From Xylophilus ampelinus (GTDB taxonomy: Bacteria; Pseudomonadota; Gammaproteobacteria; Burkholderiales; Burkholderiaceae_C): a DNA stretch of 64,000 nucleotides. Position numbers and translations under genes: made by a program. The notes under the pieces were generated by a model. It saw only the letters and a program-made list of their open reading frames with translations, had not been told where the DNA came from and did no database searches. Shown here piece after piece: positions 1 through 9,251 of the stretch; within the stretch, counting starts at the first letter, position 1; each line of letters opens with the position of its first letter. The DNA lies in assembly GCF_901875635.1 (NCBI RefSeq), contig NZ_CABFMN010000150.1, positions 62,001-126,000 on the forward strand, given 5' to 3'.

Positions 1-315
1 GCCGACTTCCCGCCGGTGGTGGTGCCGGTGCTGTTCGGCGCCATGGGCTTCGCCTCGGGCATCGCCGGACCGTCGCGCGACCTGCTGGTCAAGCGCTCCA
101 CGCCGGCCAACGCCAGTGGGCGCGTGTACGGCGTGGTCTACGCCGGGCTGGACATCGGGCAGGCGGTGGCGCCCCTGATCTTCGGCCGCCTGATGGACGC
201 GGGCCAGTACACCAGCGTGATCCTGGGCCTGGCATTGGTGCAGGGCGTGCTGATCGCCAGCGCCTTCAACGTGCGCCGCGCCCGGCGCGAGGCGTTGCCG
301 GCGGTGCCGGCTTGA
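1..315 (+). CDS. MFS transporter, C-terminal part (5' end outside window)
   Basis: The reading frame is open from base 1 and ends at the TGA at 313-315, so only the last ~104 residues are present. They carry features of a major facilitator superfamily C-terminal half: a Gly/Ala-rich helix, the loop GPSRDLLVKRSTP, then GRVYGVVYAGLDIGQAVAPL and a last hydrophobic helix before a basic tail (RRARRE). The GxVYGxVYxGLDxG pattern is one I associate with MFS proteins in this bacterial group. The substrate cannot be told from this fragment. It is followed by 137 bp of non-coding sequence that contains a copy of the dispersed repeat. Confidence 0.8.
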   Translation, partial: ADFPPVVVPVLFGAMGFASGIAGPSRDLLVKRSTPANASGRVYGVVYAGLDIGQAVAPLIFGRLMDAGQYTSVILGLALVQGVLIASAFNVRRARREALPAVPA

Positions 316-343
316 CGCGGCTGCGCGGCCCGGGGCGCCGTTC

Positions 344-404
344 TCAAGCCAAAAGCGGCTGCAGCGCCCGCCGCGCCTGCGTGAGAAGCTATGGTTTTCA
401 TAGC
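344..404 (-). repeat. Dispersed ~60-bp repeat, copy A
   Basis: Read on the minus strand it begins GCTATGAAAACCATAGC (a short inverted repeat) and continues through a GCG-rich middle to GGCTTGAG. The same layout recurs at 30902-30963, 48039-48092, 54669-54728 and 57051-57113. It sits in the gap between the MFS and TauE/SafE genes. Confidence 0.7.
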
Positions 405-452
405 AACGGACAAGCTGCCGCGTCCTTGCCCCGGGCGTCGAGGGGCTGACCC

Positions 453-1214
453 GTGGCCGACAGCGCTTCGCTCTACCTGCTCGTGGCAGTGGGGGCCGGC
501 GTCGCCGGCTTCGTCCAGGGCCTGTCGGGTTTCGCTTTCGGGCTGGTCGCGATGTCCTTCTGGGCCTGGGGATTGGAGCCGAAGCTGGCGGCCGTGCTCT
601 CCACCTTCGGCGCGCTCACCGGCCAGGTGATCGCGGCCGTCACCGTGCGGCGAGGCTTCGACTGGCGGGCCCTGCGGCCCTTCGTGGCCGGCGGGCTGCT
701 CGGCGTGCCGCTGGGCGTGTGGCTGCTGCCCCGGCTGGACATCGTGATCTTCAAGGCCTGCCTGGGCGGGCTGCTGGTGCCCTGGTGCCTGGCGATGCTG
801 TTCGCGCGCAACCTGCCGCAGGTGCGCTGGGGTGGCCGCATTGCCGATGCGGTGTCGGGTCTGCTGGGCGGCATCTGCGGCGGTGTGGGCGGCTTCACGG
901 GACCGATCCCCACGCTGTGGTGCACCTTGCGCGGCATGGCGCGCGATGCGCAACGTTCGGTGATCCAGAACTTCAACCTCGCCATGCTGGCCGTGGCCTT
1001 CACGCTGCAGGTCGGCGCAGGCAACGTCACCGTGCCCATGCTGCCGCTGCTGGCAGTGGTCGCGGTGTGCGTGCTGGTGCCCGTTCTGCTGGGCGCGCGG
1101 CTGTACATCGGGCTGAGCGAGCTGGCCTTCCGCCGCATCGTGCTGGGGCTGCTCACCGTGTCGGGGCTGGCGCTGCTGGTGTCGTCGGTGCCGTCGCTGC
1201 TGCAGCGCGCGTGA
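453..1214 (+). CDS. TauE/SafE (TSUP) family membrane permease
   Basis: 253 residues starting at GTG 453 (MADSASLYLL). About eight hydrophobic segments are separated by short loops. The two-fold repeated glycine-rich motif typical of TauE/SafE proteins is visible: GFVQGLSGFAFGL near residue 20 and GGICGGVGGFTGP near residue 145. This family moves small organic or sulfur-containing anions (sulfite, sulfoacetate, taurine-derived products) across the inner membrane. The actual substrate is not known here. The gene ends 24 bp before the EVE-domain gene, so the two may be co-transcribed. Confidence 0.85.
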   Translation: MADSASLYLLVAVGAGVAGFVQGLSGFAFGLVAMSFWAWGLEPKLAAVLSTFGALTGQVIAAVTVRRGFDWRALRPFVAGGLLGVPLGVWLLPRLDIVIFKACLGGLLVPWCLAMLFARNLPQVRWGGRIADAVSGLLGGICGGVGGFTGPIPTLWCTLRGMARDAQRSVIQNFNLAMLAVAFTLQVGAGNVTVPMLPLLAVVAVCVLVPVLLGARLYIGLSELAFRRIVLGLLTVSGLALLVSSVPSLLQRA

Positions 1215-1238
1215 TGCGGCTCGCCGCACAATCCGCCC

Positions 1239-1706
<468 letters not shown>

Positions 1707-1749
1707 TCGCGGCGCCTCGCCAAAGAACCTTCGCGCGCTCCGGCAGCGC

Positions 1750-2481
1750 TCATCGACTGCGGCCCGCCACCAGCTTCATGCCGGGCATCAGTTCCGCGGC
1801 CAGCTCGGGCCGTTCGAGCGCGTAGTCGAGGTTCATGCGGGCGATCTCGACGTGCTCCTCGCCCAGGGCCTGGGCCCGCGAGCCCTGGCCGCGCTCGATC
1901 GCCTGCACCAGCGCGTGGTGGGTGCGATGGGCCTGCTGCATCCATTGCTGGCCCTCGCGCATCGACGACTGCATGGGCAGCATGGCGCTGGGCGCCGCGA
2001 AGGGCTGGCTGTCGAGCATCTCCATGATGCGCCGGACCGACGCGTTGCCGCAGCCCTGGATGATGATGGCGTGGAAACGGTCGTTCATCTCCACGTAGCC
2101 GGCGTAGTCGTCCAGTTCCATGGTGGGCTTGTTCACGACCTTGTCGCCCGCATCCAGGCACTCGTGCAACTCGCGCAGCAACTGTCGGGGCGCGCCGTCC
2201 TCGGCGAGCAGGCGGGCCGCGAAGCCCTCGATGACACCCCGCACGCGGATCGCATCCGCGATCTCCTGCGAGGTGAAGCGCCGCATCTGGTAGCCACCGG
2301 CGGGGGAGGGCTCGATGAGGCCTTCGTGTTCCAGGCTGGCGAGCGCGAGGCGCACGGGCGTGCGCGAGGCGCCCAGCTTTTCGGCCAGGGGGATCTCGGC
2401 GAGCCGCTCGCCGGGGCCGAACTCACCCTTGAGGATCAGGTCGCGCAGTTGAACCAGGACACGTGACTGTTGGGAATCCAT
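1750..2481 (-). CDS. GntR family transcriptional regulator, FCD subfamily
   Basis: 243 residues. The ATG at 2481 is chosen because AAGGAG lies just upstream on the minus strand; an in-frame start ten codons earlier has no such site. An N-terminal winged helix-turn-helix (LAEKLGASRTPVRLALASLE, residues ~30-65) is followed by an all-helical FCD ligand domain. His and Asp residues typical of the metal-binding pocket are present (NDRFHAII, HRTHHAL, EEHVEIA). It is divergent from the Rieske/ligase/importer operon, and a TTGTATGCAA palindrome overlaps the region just upstream of its own start. Most likely it is the local repressor, released by a carboxylate effector. Confidence 0.9.
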   Translation of the reverse strand: MDSQQSRVLVQLRDLILKGEFGPGERLAEIPLAEKLGASRTPVRLALASLEHEGLIEPSPAGGYQMRRFTSQEIADAIRVRGVIEGFAARLLAEDGAPRQLLRELHECLDAGDKVVNKPTMELDDYAGYVEMNDRFHAIIIQGCGNASVRRIMEMLDSQPFAAPSAMLPMQSSMREGQQWMQQAHRTHHALVQAIERGQGSRAQALGEEHVEIARMNLDYALERPELAAELMPGMKLVAGRSR

Positions 2482-2489
2482 GGCTCTCC

Positions 2490-2499
2490 TTGTATGCAA
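2490..2499. promoter_or_regulatory. Candidate GntR operator, site 1
   Basis: TTGTATGCAA lies 9 bp upstream of the GntR start codon. It is the exact reverse complement of the ten bases at 2698-2707 in front of the Rieske gene. FCD-type GntR proteins often bind TTGTATACAA-like palindromes. Confidence 0.55.
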
Positions 2500-2661
2500 T
2501 AAGCAAAGCAAATTCTAGGCGCGTCGTTTGGTGTACGCATGAAGCGACTTCTGGCGCAGATCATGCATGCACGAAAAAGTGAAATCTTCTCCGGGCGGCA
2601 ACTGTTGCCCCATTCAGTGCATCTTGTTCCGAATCAGTGCATTGATTCTCCGCAAAAGAAG

Positions 2662-2689
2662 TTGACCCGCTGCCATATTTCACGACAAT
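2662..2689 (+). promoter_or_regulatory. Putative promoter of the Rieske oxygenase operon
   Basis: TTGACC (2662-2667) resembles a -35 box and GACAAT (2684-2689) a weak -10 box, with a 16-bp spacer. Transcription would start near 2696, so the candidate operator at 2698-2707 would overlap the start point, as expected for repression. The surrounding 261-bp gap is AT-rich compared with its neighbours and has several TGCAT motifs. Confidence 0.4.
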
Positions 2690-2697
2690 GCATCCCA

Positions 2698-2707
2698 TTG
2701 CATACAA
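2698..2707. promoter_or_regulatory. Candidate GntR operator, site 2
   Basis: TTGCATACAA, an imperfect palindrome matching site 1 in inverted orientation. Including flanks, 11 of 12 bases agree. It lies 35 bp upstream of the Rieske start codon and next to the predicted transcription start. Confidence 0.55.
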
Positions 2708-2742
2708 CTGAATGCATTGACTGAAAGGCTTGGAGCTTCACG

Positions 2743-4065
2743 ATGATCAGCGCCGAACAAAACGACCTCATCACCCGCGTCGGCCGCGGCACGCCCGCCG
2801 GCACCCTGCTGCGCCGTTATTGGCAGCCGGTGGCCCTGTCCGAAGAGCTGCGCGGCCCGCGCCCGCTGCGGCCGGTGCAACTCATGGGTCAGCATTTCGT
2901 GCTGTTCCGCGACGAGTCCGGCCGGGTCGGTCTGCTCGACCGCGACTGCCCGCACCGTGGGGCCGACCTGGCCTACGGCCGGCTCGAGAACGGCGGCCTG
3001 CGCTGCGCCTTCCACGGCTGGCTGTTCGATGCCACCGGCCAGTGCCTCGAGACCCCGGCCGAGCCGGCGGGCAGCAAGCTGTGCACGCGCATCCGCCAGG
3101 GCGCCTACCCGGTGGTGGAGAAGAGCGGCATCGTCTTCGCGTACATCGGCGAAGGCGAGCCGCCCGCCTTCCCCGAGTTCGACTGCTTCGTTGCGCCCGA
3201 CAGCCACACCTTCGCGTTCAAGGGACTGTGGGAATGCAACTGGCTGCAGGCGCTCGAGGTGGGCATGGACCCGGCGCATGCGTCCTTCCTGCACCGCTTC
3301 TACGAGGACGAGGACACCTCCGAGAGCTACGGCAAGCAGTTCCGCGGTGCCTCGGCCGACTCCGAACTGGCCATCACGCAGGTGCTGCGCGAATACGACC
3401 GGCCCGACATCACGGCCGAGCCGGCGCCGTACGGCATGAAGCTGACCACGCTGCGCAAGCTCTCTGAAGAGCAAACGCACGTGCGCGTGACCAACGTCGT
3501 CTTTCCGCAGGCCTTCGTGATCCCGATGAGTTCGGAGATGACGATCTCGCAGTGGCACGTGCCCGTGGACGACACGCATTGCTACTGGTACGCGATCTTC
3601 ACCAGCTTCACCGGCCCGGTGGACAAGGCGCAGATGCGCGAGCAGCGCCTGAAGACCATCGAGCTGCCGCTGTACACCTCGCGCAAGAACAAACGCAACG
3701 AGTACGGCTACAGCGTCGAGGAACAGCTGACGCAGACCTACACCGGCATGGGCGAGGACATCAACGTGCACGACCAGTGGGCTTGCGAATCGATGGGGCC
3801 GATCCAGGACCGCACGCGTGAGCACCTCGGCACGACCGACAAGGGCATCATGCTTTACCGCCGGATGCTGGTGAAAGCCATCGAGGCGGCGCAGGCGGGG
3901 GAAGCCGTGCCGATGCGACCCACGGCCGAGGACGCCGGCACCCTGACCGGCCCGCCATCGATCGACGGCGTGGCGGCGGCCGACAAGGCGGCGAGCTACT
4001 GCGAAGAGGCCGATCGGGCCCGCCGGCAGGCATCGGACTGGGCTTCGGCCCGCCTGGCGGCCTGA
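2743..4065 (+). CDS. Rieske non-heme iron oxygenase, alpha subunit (phthalate/VanA-like family)
   Basis: 440 residues; GGAG lies 7 bp before the ATG. The Rieske 2Fe-2S cluster ligands are Cys69-x-His71 and Cys88-x2-His91 (CPHRG, CAFHGW). The catalytic domain shows the mononuclear iron motif around residues 166-184 (Asn166, Asp176, His179, His184). Length and arrangement fit the phthalate-oxygenase/vanillate-demethylase group, which works as homo-oligomers without a beta subunit. Such enzymes hydroxylate rings or remove O- or N-alkyl groups, fed by a ferredoxin and reductase; both are encoded downstream in this operon. The substrate is unknown. The adjacent glutamine-synthetase-like ligase suggests an amine or its glutamyl derivative (inference). 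Confidence 0.9.
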   Translation: MISAEQNDLITRVGRGTPAGTLLRRYWQPVALSEELRGPRPLRPVQLMGQHFVLFRDESGRVGLLDRDCPHRGADLAYGRLENGGLRCAFHGWLFDATGQCLETPAEPAGSKLCTRIRQGAYPVVEKSGIVFAYIGEGEPPAFPEFDCFVAPDSHTFAFKGLWECNWLQALEVGMDPAHASFLHRFYEDEDTSESYGKQFRGASADSELAITQVLREYDRPDITAEPAPYGMKLTTLRKLSEEQTHVRVTNVVFPQAFVIPMSSEMTISQWHVPVDDTHCYWYAIFTSFTGPVDKAQMREQRLKTIELPLYTSRKNKRNEYGYSVEEQLTQTYTGMGEDINVHDQWACESMGPIQDRTREHLGTTDKGIMLYRRMLVKAIEAAQAGEAVPMRPTAEDAGTLTGPPSIDGVAAADKAASYCEEADRARRQASDWASARLAA

Positions 4066-4066
4066 G

Positions 4067-5515
4067 ATGAGCGCTTTCGCCGAACGCTTCGGTCTCTGGA
4101 GCGACGAACAGCACGCCCAGGCGAGCGAGATCGTCGGGCGCATCGACGCGGGCGAGCTGGACGTGCTGCGCTTCGCGTGGGCCGACCAGCACGGTGTGCT
4201 GCGCGGCAAGACCCTGGTGGCCGAAGCGGCCCGCGGGGCGCTGGCGCGGGGCGTGAACCTCACGACCACGCTGCTGGCCAAGGACACCTCGCACCGTTCG
4301 GTGTTCCCGGTCTTCTCGGCTGGCGGCGGCTTTGCGCTCCAAGGGCTGCAGGGCGGCGCCGATTTCACGATCCTGGCCGACCCGTCCACCTTCCGCATGC
4401 TGCCCTGGGCGCCCCGCACGGGCTGGGTCCTGTGCGATGCGTTCATGAAGGACGGCCGGCGCTGCCCCTTCGACACCCGGCAGATCCTGCGGCGTTCGAT
4501 CGACCGCGTGGCCGCGCGCGGCCTCGAATTCGTGGCCGGGCTGGAGGTCGAGTTCCACGTCTTCAAGCTCGACGACGCGCAGATGCGCCTGGCCGACGCG
4601 GGCCAGCCGGGCACGCCGCCGGCCGTCTCGCTGCTCACCCATGGCCACCAGTACCTGACCGAACTGCGCTACGACCGCGTCGACGCGCTCATGGAGCTGC
4701 TGCGCACCCAGCTCCAGGCGCTGGGGTTGCCGCTGCACTCGCTGGAGATCGAGTTCGGCCCGAGCCAGTTCGAGCTGGTGTTCGGCCCCACGGCGGGCAT
4801 GGCGCCTGCCGACACGATGGTGCTGCTGCGCAGCGCGATCAAGCAGATCTGCCAGCGCCATGGCTACCACGCCACCTTCATGTGCCGTCCGCGCATTCCG
4901 AGCGTCATGTCCAGCGGCTGGCACCTGCACCAGTCCCTGCGCCACGCGAAGGGCGGCGACAACGCCTTCATGCCCGAGGCCACCGGCGACGAGGCACCCG
5001 CGCTGAGTCCGCTGGGCATGCACTACCTGGCCGGCCTGAAGGCCCACGCCCGCGGTGCCGCGGCGCTGGCGAGCCCGACGCTCAACGGCTACCGGCGCTA
5101 CCGGCCGTTCTCGCTCGCGCCCGATCGCGCCATCTGGGCGCAGGACAACCGCGGGGCCATGCTGCGGGTGCTCGGCGCGCCGGGCGACGAGGCGTCGCGC
5201 ATCGAGAACCGGATCGGCGAGCCGACGGCCAATCCCTACCTTTACCTCGCGTCGCAGATCGTCTCGGGCCTGGACGGTGTCGAGCGCGGGCTGGATCCCG
5301 GCCCGTCGGCAGACGCACCCTACGAGACGCCGGCCGAGGAACTGCCCCGCACGCTCGATGCCGCGCTGGCCGCCTTGCAGGCGGACGCCGCGCTCGTCGA
5401 TGGGCTGGGAAAGGACTTCGTCGACTACTACTGCCACATCAAGCAGGCCGAGATCGCGCGCTTCAACCTCGAAGTCACCGAGTGGGAGCACCGCGAGTAC
5501 TTCGACATGTTCTGA
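4067..5515 (+). CDS. Glutamine synthetase-like gamma-glutamyl-amine ligase
   Basis: 482 residues, starting one base after the Rieske stop codon, so translation is probably coupled. Catalytic features of the glutamine synthetase fold are intact: Glu160/Glu162 (GLEVEF), Glu229 and the EFGPSQFE strand, His286/His288 (WHLHQS), and the NGYRRYRP arginine loop near 340-346. It is longer than and different from housekeeping GlnA. It resembles the PuuA/IpuC/TdnQ-type ligases that join glutamate to polyamines, isopropylamine or aniline using ATP. Its place between a Rieske oxygenase and a ferredoxin argues for a catabolic role, not ammonia assimilation. The amine substrate is not deducible. Confidence 0.85.
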   Translation: MSAFAERFGLWSDEQHAQASEIVGRIDAGELDVLRFAWADQHGVLRGKTLVAEAARGALARGVNLTTTLLAKDTSHRSVFPVFSAGGGFALQGLQGGADFTILADPSTFRMLPWAPRTGWVLCDAFMKDGRRCPFDTRQILRRSIDRVAARGLEFVAGLEVEFHVFKLDDAQMRLADAGQPGTPPAVSLLTHGHQYLTELRYDRVDALMELLRTQLQALGLPLHSLEIEFGPSQFELVFGPTAGMAPADTMVLLRSAIKQICQRHGYHATFMCRPRIPSVMSSGWHLHQSLRHAKGGDNAFMPEATGDEAPALSPLGMHYLAGLKAHARGAAALASPTLNGYRRYRPFSLAPDRAIWAQDNRGAMLRVLGAPGDEASRIENRIGEPTANPYLYLASQIVSGLDGVERGLDPGPSADAPYETPAEELPRTLDAALAALQADAALVDGLGKDFVDYYCHIKQAEIARFNLEVTEWEHREYFDMF

Positions 5516-5540
5516 CCGCCGACGACATCCCGAGAGTCAA

Positions 5541-5864
5541 ATGCCCACGATCCACTACATCCTCAAGGACGGCAACACCCGCAGCGTCGAGGCCAAGCCC
5601 GGCGCCAGCGTGATGGAGACCGCCATCCAGCACAACATCCGCGGCATCGACGCCGAATGCGGCGGCAGTTGCTCCTGCGCGACCTGCCACGTCTACGTCG
5701 ACGAGGCCTTCCTGGGTCGACTCACGCCGCCGGACGAGATGGAGGACGAACTGCTGGACGGCACGGCCAGTGAACGTGCGCCCAACAGCCGGCTCAGCTG
5801 CCAGATCCCGGTGACGGCGGAACTCGACGGCCTCACCGTGCGCGTGCCGGAGACTCAGGTCTGA
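5541..5864 (+). CDS. 2Fe-2S ferredoxin (adrenodoxin/putidaredoxin type)
   Basis: 107 residues. Cluster ligands are Cys40, Cys46, Cys49 and Cys87 in the spacing C-x5-C-x2-C-x37-C, typical of adrenodoxin/putidaredoxin-type ferredoxins, with the DAECGGSCSCATCHVYV segment and a C-terminal LSCQIPV. It is expected to pass electrons from the reductase encoded immediately downstream to the Rieske oxygenase. Its TGA overlaps the ATG of that reductase gene. Confidence 0.92.
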   Translation: MPTIHYILKDGNTRSVEAKPGASVMETAIQHNIRGIDAECGGSCSCATCHVYVDEAFLGRLTPPDEMEDELLDGTASERAPNSRLSCQIPVTAELDGLTVRVPETQV

Positions 5865-7114
5865 TGGCCGATGCGCTGGTCATCGTCGGTGCGTCCTATG
5901 CGGGGGTGCAGCTCGCGGCCTCTGCGCGGGAGCTGGGCTTCGAGGCGCCCATCGTGCTGCTCGGCGACGAGCGCCACGCGCCGTACCAGCGGCCGCCGCT
6001 GTCCAAGGGACTGCTGAGCGGCAAGACCGCCGCCGACCAGCTCGCGCTGCGCGGCCCGGACTTCTATGCCCAGCAGGGGATCGACCTGCGCCTGGGCACA
6101 AGGGCCACGGCCGTCGATCTCTCGTCGCAGCGTGTGCACCTGGCCGACGGCAGCGAACTGGACTACGGCTGGCTCGCCTTCGCCACCGGCGCGCGCTGCC
6201 GGCCGCTGGCCGTGCCCGGCGCCGATCTCCAGGGCGTGCACGAGTTGCGCACGCTGGACGATGCGATCGCCGTGCAGGCGGCGCTGGGCCGCAGCCGGCG
6301 CGCCTGCGTGATCGGCGGCGGTTTCATCGGGCTGGAAGTCGCGGCGGCGCTGACGGCGGCGGGCGCGAGCGTCACCGTGGTCGAGGGTCAGCCGCGCCTG
6401 CTCGCACGCAGCTTTCCCACCCTCATGTCCGACTACGTCGCGGACGCGCATCGCGCACGCGGTGTCGCGCTGGAGCTGGGGCGGGGCGTGGTCGCCCTGG
6501 TGGGCGACGCCCAGGGCCATGTGGCGTCGGTGCTGCTGGACGATGGCCGCCAGCTCGAGTGCGACCTGGTGGTGCTGGGCATCGGTGTGCTGCCCAATGT
6601 GGAACTGGCCCAGGCGGCGGGCATCGCATGCGACGGCGGCATCCTCGTCGACGCGCTGGGTCGCACCAGTGCCCCCAACGTGCTGGCGGCCGGCGACGTC
6701 GCCAACATGGCGCTGTCGTCCGCCGCGGCCCCCGGCACGGTGCGCATGCGGCTGGAATCCATCCAGGCTGCCAACGACGGCGCGCGCGCGGCGGCGTCGG
6801 CGCTGGTCGGCCAGCCCCAGCCGCTGACGGCCGTGCCCTGGTTCTGGAGCGACCAGCACGACCTGAAGTTCCAGATGGCGGGGCTGCCCGCGCCCGGGGA
6901 TCAGGCCGTGCTGCGCGGCACGCTCGCCGACCACCGCTTCACCTTGTTCTACCTGCGCGAGGGCCGCGTCGCCGCAGCCCACTCGGTCAACCGTCCGGCC
7001 GAGCACATGCTGGCCCGCAAGCTGATCGCCCAGGGCGCTGCCATCCCCGTCGAGGTGCTGGCCGATCCGGCCAGCGACCTCAAGCCTTTTTCCATTCCCC
7101 GGCCTGCGGGCTGA
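5864..7114 (+). CDS. FAD-dependent ferredoxin reductase
   Basis: 416 residues. The N-terminal FAD-binding site is GASYAGVQLAASARELGF (residue ~8 onward); a second Rossmann motif for NAD(P)H, VIGGGFIGLEVAAAL, lies near residue 150, and the FAD-contacting AAGDVAN near 280. Organisation matches the BphA4/ThcD/putidaredoxin reductase class, with a C-terminal reductase domain (FWSDQHDLKFQMAG). It overlaps the ferredoxin gene by one base (TGATG). Together they form the electron-transfer chain NAD(P)H to FAD to 2Fe-2S to Rieske oxygenase. Confidence 0.92.
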   Translation: MADALVIVGASYAGVQLAASARELGFEAPIVLLGDERHAPYQRPPLSKGLLSGKTAADQLALRGPDFYAQQGIDLRLGTRATAVDLSSQRVHLADGSELDYGWLAFATGARCRPLAVPGADLQGVHELRTLDDAIAVQAALGRSRRACVIGGGFIGLEVAAALTAAGASVTVVEGQPRLLARSFPTLMSDYVADAHRARGVALELGRGVVALVGDAQGHVASVLLDDGRQLECDLVVLGIGVLPNVELAQAAGIACDGGILVDALGRTSAPNVLAAGDVANMALSSAAAPGTVRMRLESIQAANDGARAAASALVGQPQPLTAVPWFWSDQHDLKFQMAGLPAPGDQAVLRGTLADHRFTLFYLREGRVAAAHSVNRPAEHMLARKLIAQGAAIPVEVLADPASDLKPFSIPRPAG

Positions 7115-7136
7115 GTTCTTCCCACGGAGTTCCACG

Positions 7137-8315
7137 ATGAAGATGACCAAACGTACTCTCCTCGCCGTCGCGGCGCTGGCCTGCGTTGCCGGCGCGGCGC
7201 ACGCCCAGGACGCCCTCAAGATCGGCCTGATCGGCACCTATTCCGGCCCGTACGCCGACTACGGGCGCCAGTTCGACGCCGGCGTCGCGCTGTACCTCAA
7301 GGAGCACGGCAACAAGATCGCCGGCCGAACGGTCGAAGTCATCAAGAAGGACACGGCCGGGCCCGCCCCGGATGCCGCCAAGCGCATCGCGCAGGAACTG
7401 GTCGTGCGCGACAAGGTGCAGATCCTGACCGGCCTGGACTTCAGCCCCAACGCGTACGCGGTCGCGGCGGTCGCGACGCAGGCCAAGATTCCCACGGTGG
7501 TCATGAACGCCTCGTCCTCGGCCATCACGACCAGCTCGCCCTATGTCGCGCGGCTGTCGTTCACGGTGCAGCAGGTGTCCGACCCGATGGCGCGCTGGAT
7601 GCTGCGCAACGGCACCAAGGAAGCCTACGTGGTCGTGGCCGACTACGCCTCGGGCACGGACGCGCTGACGGCCTTCAAGAAGGCCTTCGAGGGCGGCGGC
7701 GGCAAGGTCGTCGGCGAACTGCGCACGCCGATGAACAACCCGGACTTCTCGGCCTACGTGCAGCGCATCAAGGACGCCAAGCCGCAGTCCGTGTTCTTCT
7801 TCTTCCCCTCGGGCGTGATGCCGCCCGCCTTCCTGAAGGTGTGGAAGGAGCGCGGCATGGACGAGGCCGGCATCAAGCTCTACGCCACCGGCGAGGCCAC
7901 CGACGACAGCTACCTCGACGCCACCGGCGACGTGGCCCTGGGCCTGGTCACCAGCCACCACTATTCCTATGCCCATCCCTCGGCCAAGAACCAGAAGTTC
8001 GTGAAGGACTTCGAGGCGCAGTTCGGCACCGGCCTGCGTCCGAGCTACTTTGCCGTGACGGCCTACGACGCCATGGCCGCCATCGACCTGGCCCTCAAGA
8101 AGACCGGTGGCAATGCGGATGGCGACAAGGTGATGGACGCCCTCAAGGGTCTCGCCTTCGAGAGCCCGCGCGGCCCGATCGAGATCGATGCCGCCACGCG
8201 CGACATCGTGCAGACGGTCTACATCCGCAAGACCGAGAAGGTCAACGGCAAGCTGGTCAACGTGGAGTTCGACAAGTTCGACCGCGTCAAGGACCCGGCC
8301 AAGGAAGCCAAGTGA
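7137..8315 (+). CDS. ABC transporter substrate-binding protein, branched-chain amino acid type
   Basis: 392 residues with a clear signal peptide (MKMTKRTLLAVAALACVAGAAHAQ, cleavage after AHA). The mature part starts DALKIGLIGTYSGPYADYG, typical of LivJ/Peripla_BP_6 proteins, and carries the two-lobed Leu/Ile/Val-binding fold. In these families the ligand may be an amino acid, aromatic acid, urea or amide. Being inside the Rieske/ligase operon, it probably captures the pathway substrate in the periplasm (inference). Confidence 0.92.
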   Translation: MKMTKRTLLAVAALACVAGAAHAQDALKIGLIGTYSGPYADYGRQFDAGVALYLKEHGNKIAGRTVEVIKKDTAGPAPDAAKRIAQELVVRDKVQILTGLDFSPNAYAVAAVATQAKIPTVVMNASSSAITTSSPYVARLSFTVQQVSDPMARWMLRNGTKEAYVVVADYASGTDALTAFKKAFEGGGGKVVGELRTPMNNPDFSAYVQRIKDAKPQSVFFFFPSGVMPPAFLKVWKERGMDEAGIKLYATGEATDDSYLDATGDVALGLVTSHHYSYAHPSAKNQKFVKDFEAQFGTGLRPSYFAVTAYDAMAAIDLALKKTGGNADGDKVMDALKGLAFESPRGPIEIDAATRDIVQTVYIRKTEKVNGKLVNVEFDKFDRVKDPAKEAK

Positions 8316-8390
8316 CGCTTGCGCCCACCGGGCGCTGACTCCGGCACGGGGCTCACGCCAGGGCGCCCCGTGCCTCGCATCGGGAATCCA

Positions 8391-9251
8391 ATGGGAATCG
8401 TCCTTTTCGACGGGGTGGCCTACGGCATGCTCCTGTTCCTCATGGCGGTGGGCCTGTCCATCACCATGGGCTTGATGAACTTCGTCAACCTCGCGCACGG
8501 CAGTTTCGCGGTGGTGGGCGGGTACGCGGCGGCGGTGCTCATGAACCGGCTGGGCGTGCCGTACGGGCTGGCGCTGGTCGCGGCCTTCGTGGCCGCGGCG
8601 CTGCTGGGCGCCGTGCTCGAGGTCGTGTTCTACCGCCGGCTGTACCGTGCGCATCCGCTGGACCAGGTGCTGCTGTCGATCGGCGTGGTGTTCGTGTCGA
8701 TCGCCGTGCTGACCTACTTCTTCGGGCCGACCATGTTGCCCTTCCACCTGCCCGCCGCCCTGCAGGGGCAGTTCTCCTTCGCGGGCGTGGAACTGGGCCG
8801 CTACAGGCTGTTCCTCATCGTCTGCGGCGTGGCGACGCTGGTCCTGCTGCTGCAGCTGATGAACCGCACGCGCTACGGCGCGATGGTGCGCGCGGCCGTG
8901 GACAACCAGCGCGTGGCAGGCGGCACGGGCATCCACGTGCAGCGGCTGTTCTTCCTCACCTTCTCGCTGGGCTGCGGGCTGGCGGGCCTGGGCGGCGCGC
9001 TGAGCCTGGGCATGCTGGGTCTGGAGCCCTCGTTCCCGCTCAAGTACCTGGTGTACTTCCTGATCGTGGTCTGCGTGGGCGGGGCCGGCACCGTCACCGG
9101 GCCCTTCATCGCCGCGTTGCTGGTCGGCATCGTCGACGTGGCCGGCAAGTACTACCTGCCCGAGGCCGGCGTCTTCCTGATCTACGTCTTCATGATCGGG
9201 ATGCTGCTGCTGCGCCCCAACGGCATCGTTCCCAAGAAGGGTCTCGCATGA
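8391..9251 (+). CDS. ABC transporter permease, LivH type
   Basis: 286 residues with about eight membrane segments. The start ATG 8391 (MGIVLFDGVAYGMLLFLMAVGLS) is preferred over in-frame positions upstream because the hydrophobic protein begins there. It has LivH hallmarks: GLMNFVNLAHGSF near residue 25, and the cytoplasmic loop for contact with the ATPase (YGAMVRAAVDN, residues ~160-175). Its stop overlaps the next permease start by four bases (ATGA). Confidence 0.9.
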   Translation: MGIVLFDGVAYGMLLFLMAVGLSITMGLMNFVNLAHGSFAVVGGYAAAVLMNRLGVPYGLALVAAFVAAALLGAVLEVVFYRRLYRAHPLDQVLLSIGVVFVSIAVLTYFFGPTMLPFHLPAALQGQFSFAGVELGRYRLFLIVCGVATLVLLLQLMNRTRYGAMVRAAVDNQRVAGGTGIHVQRLFFLTFSLGCGLAGLGGALSLGMLGLEPSFPLKYLVYFLIVVCVGGAGTVTGPFIAALLVGIVDVAGKYYLPEAGVFLIYVFMIGMLLLRPNGIVPKKGLA

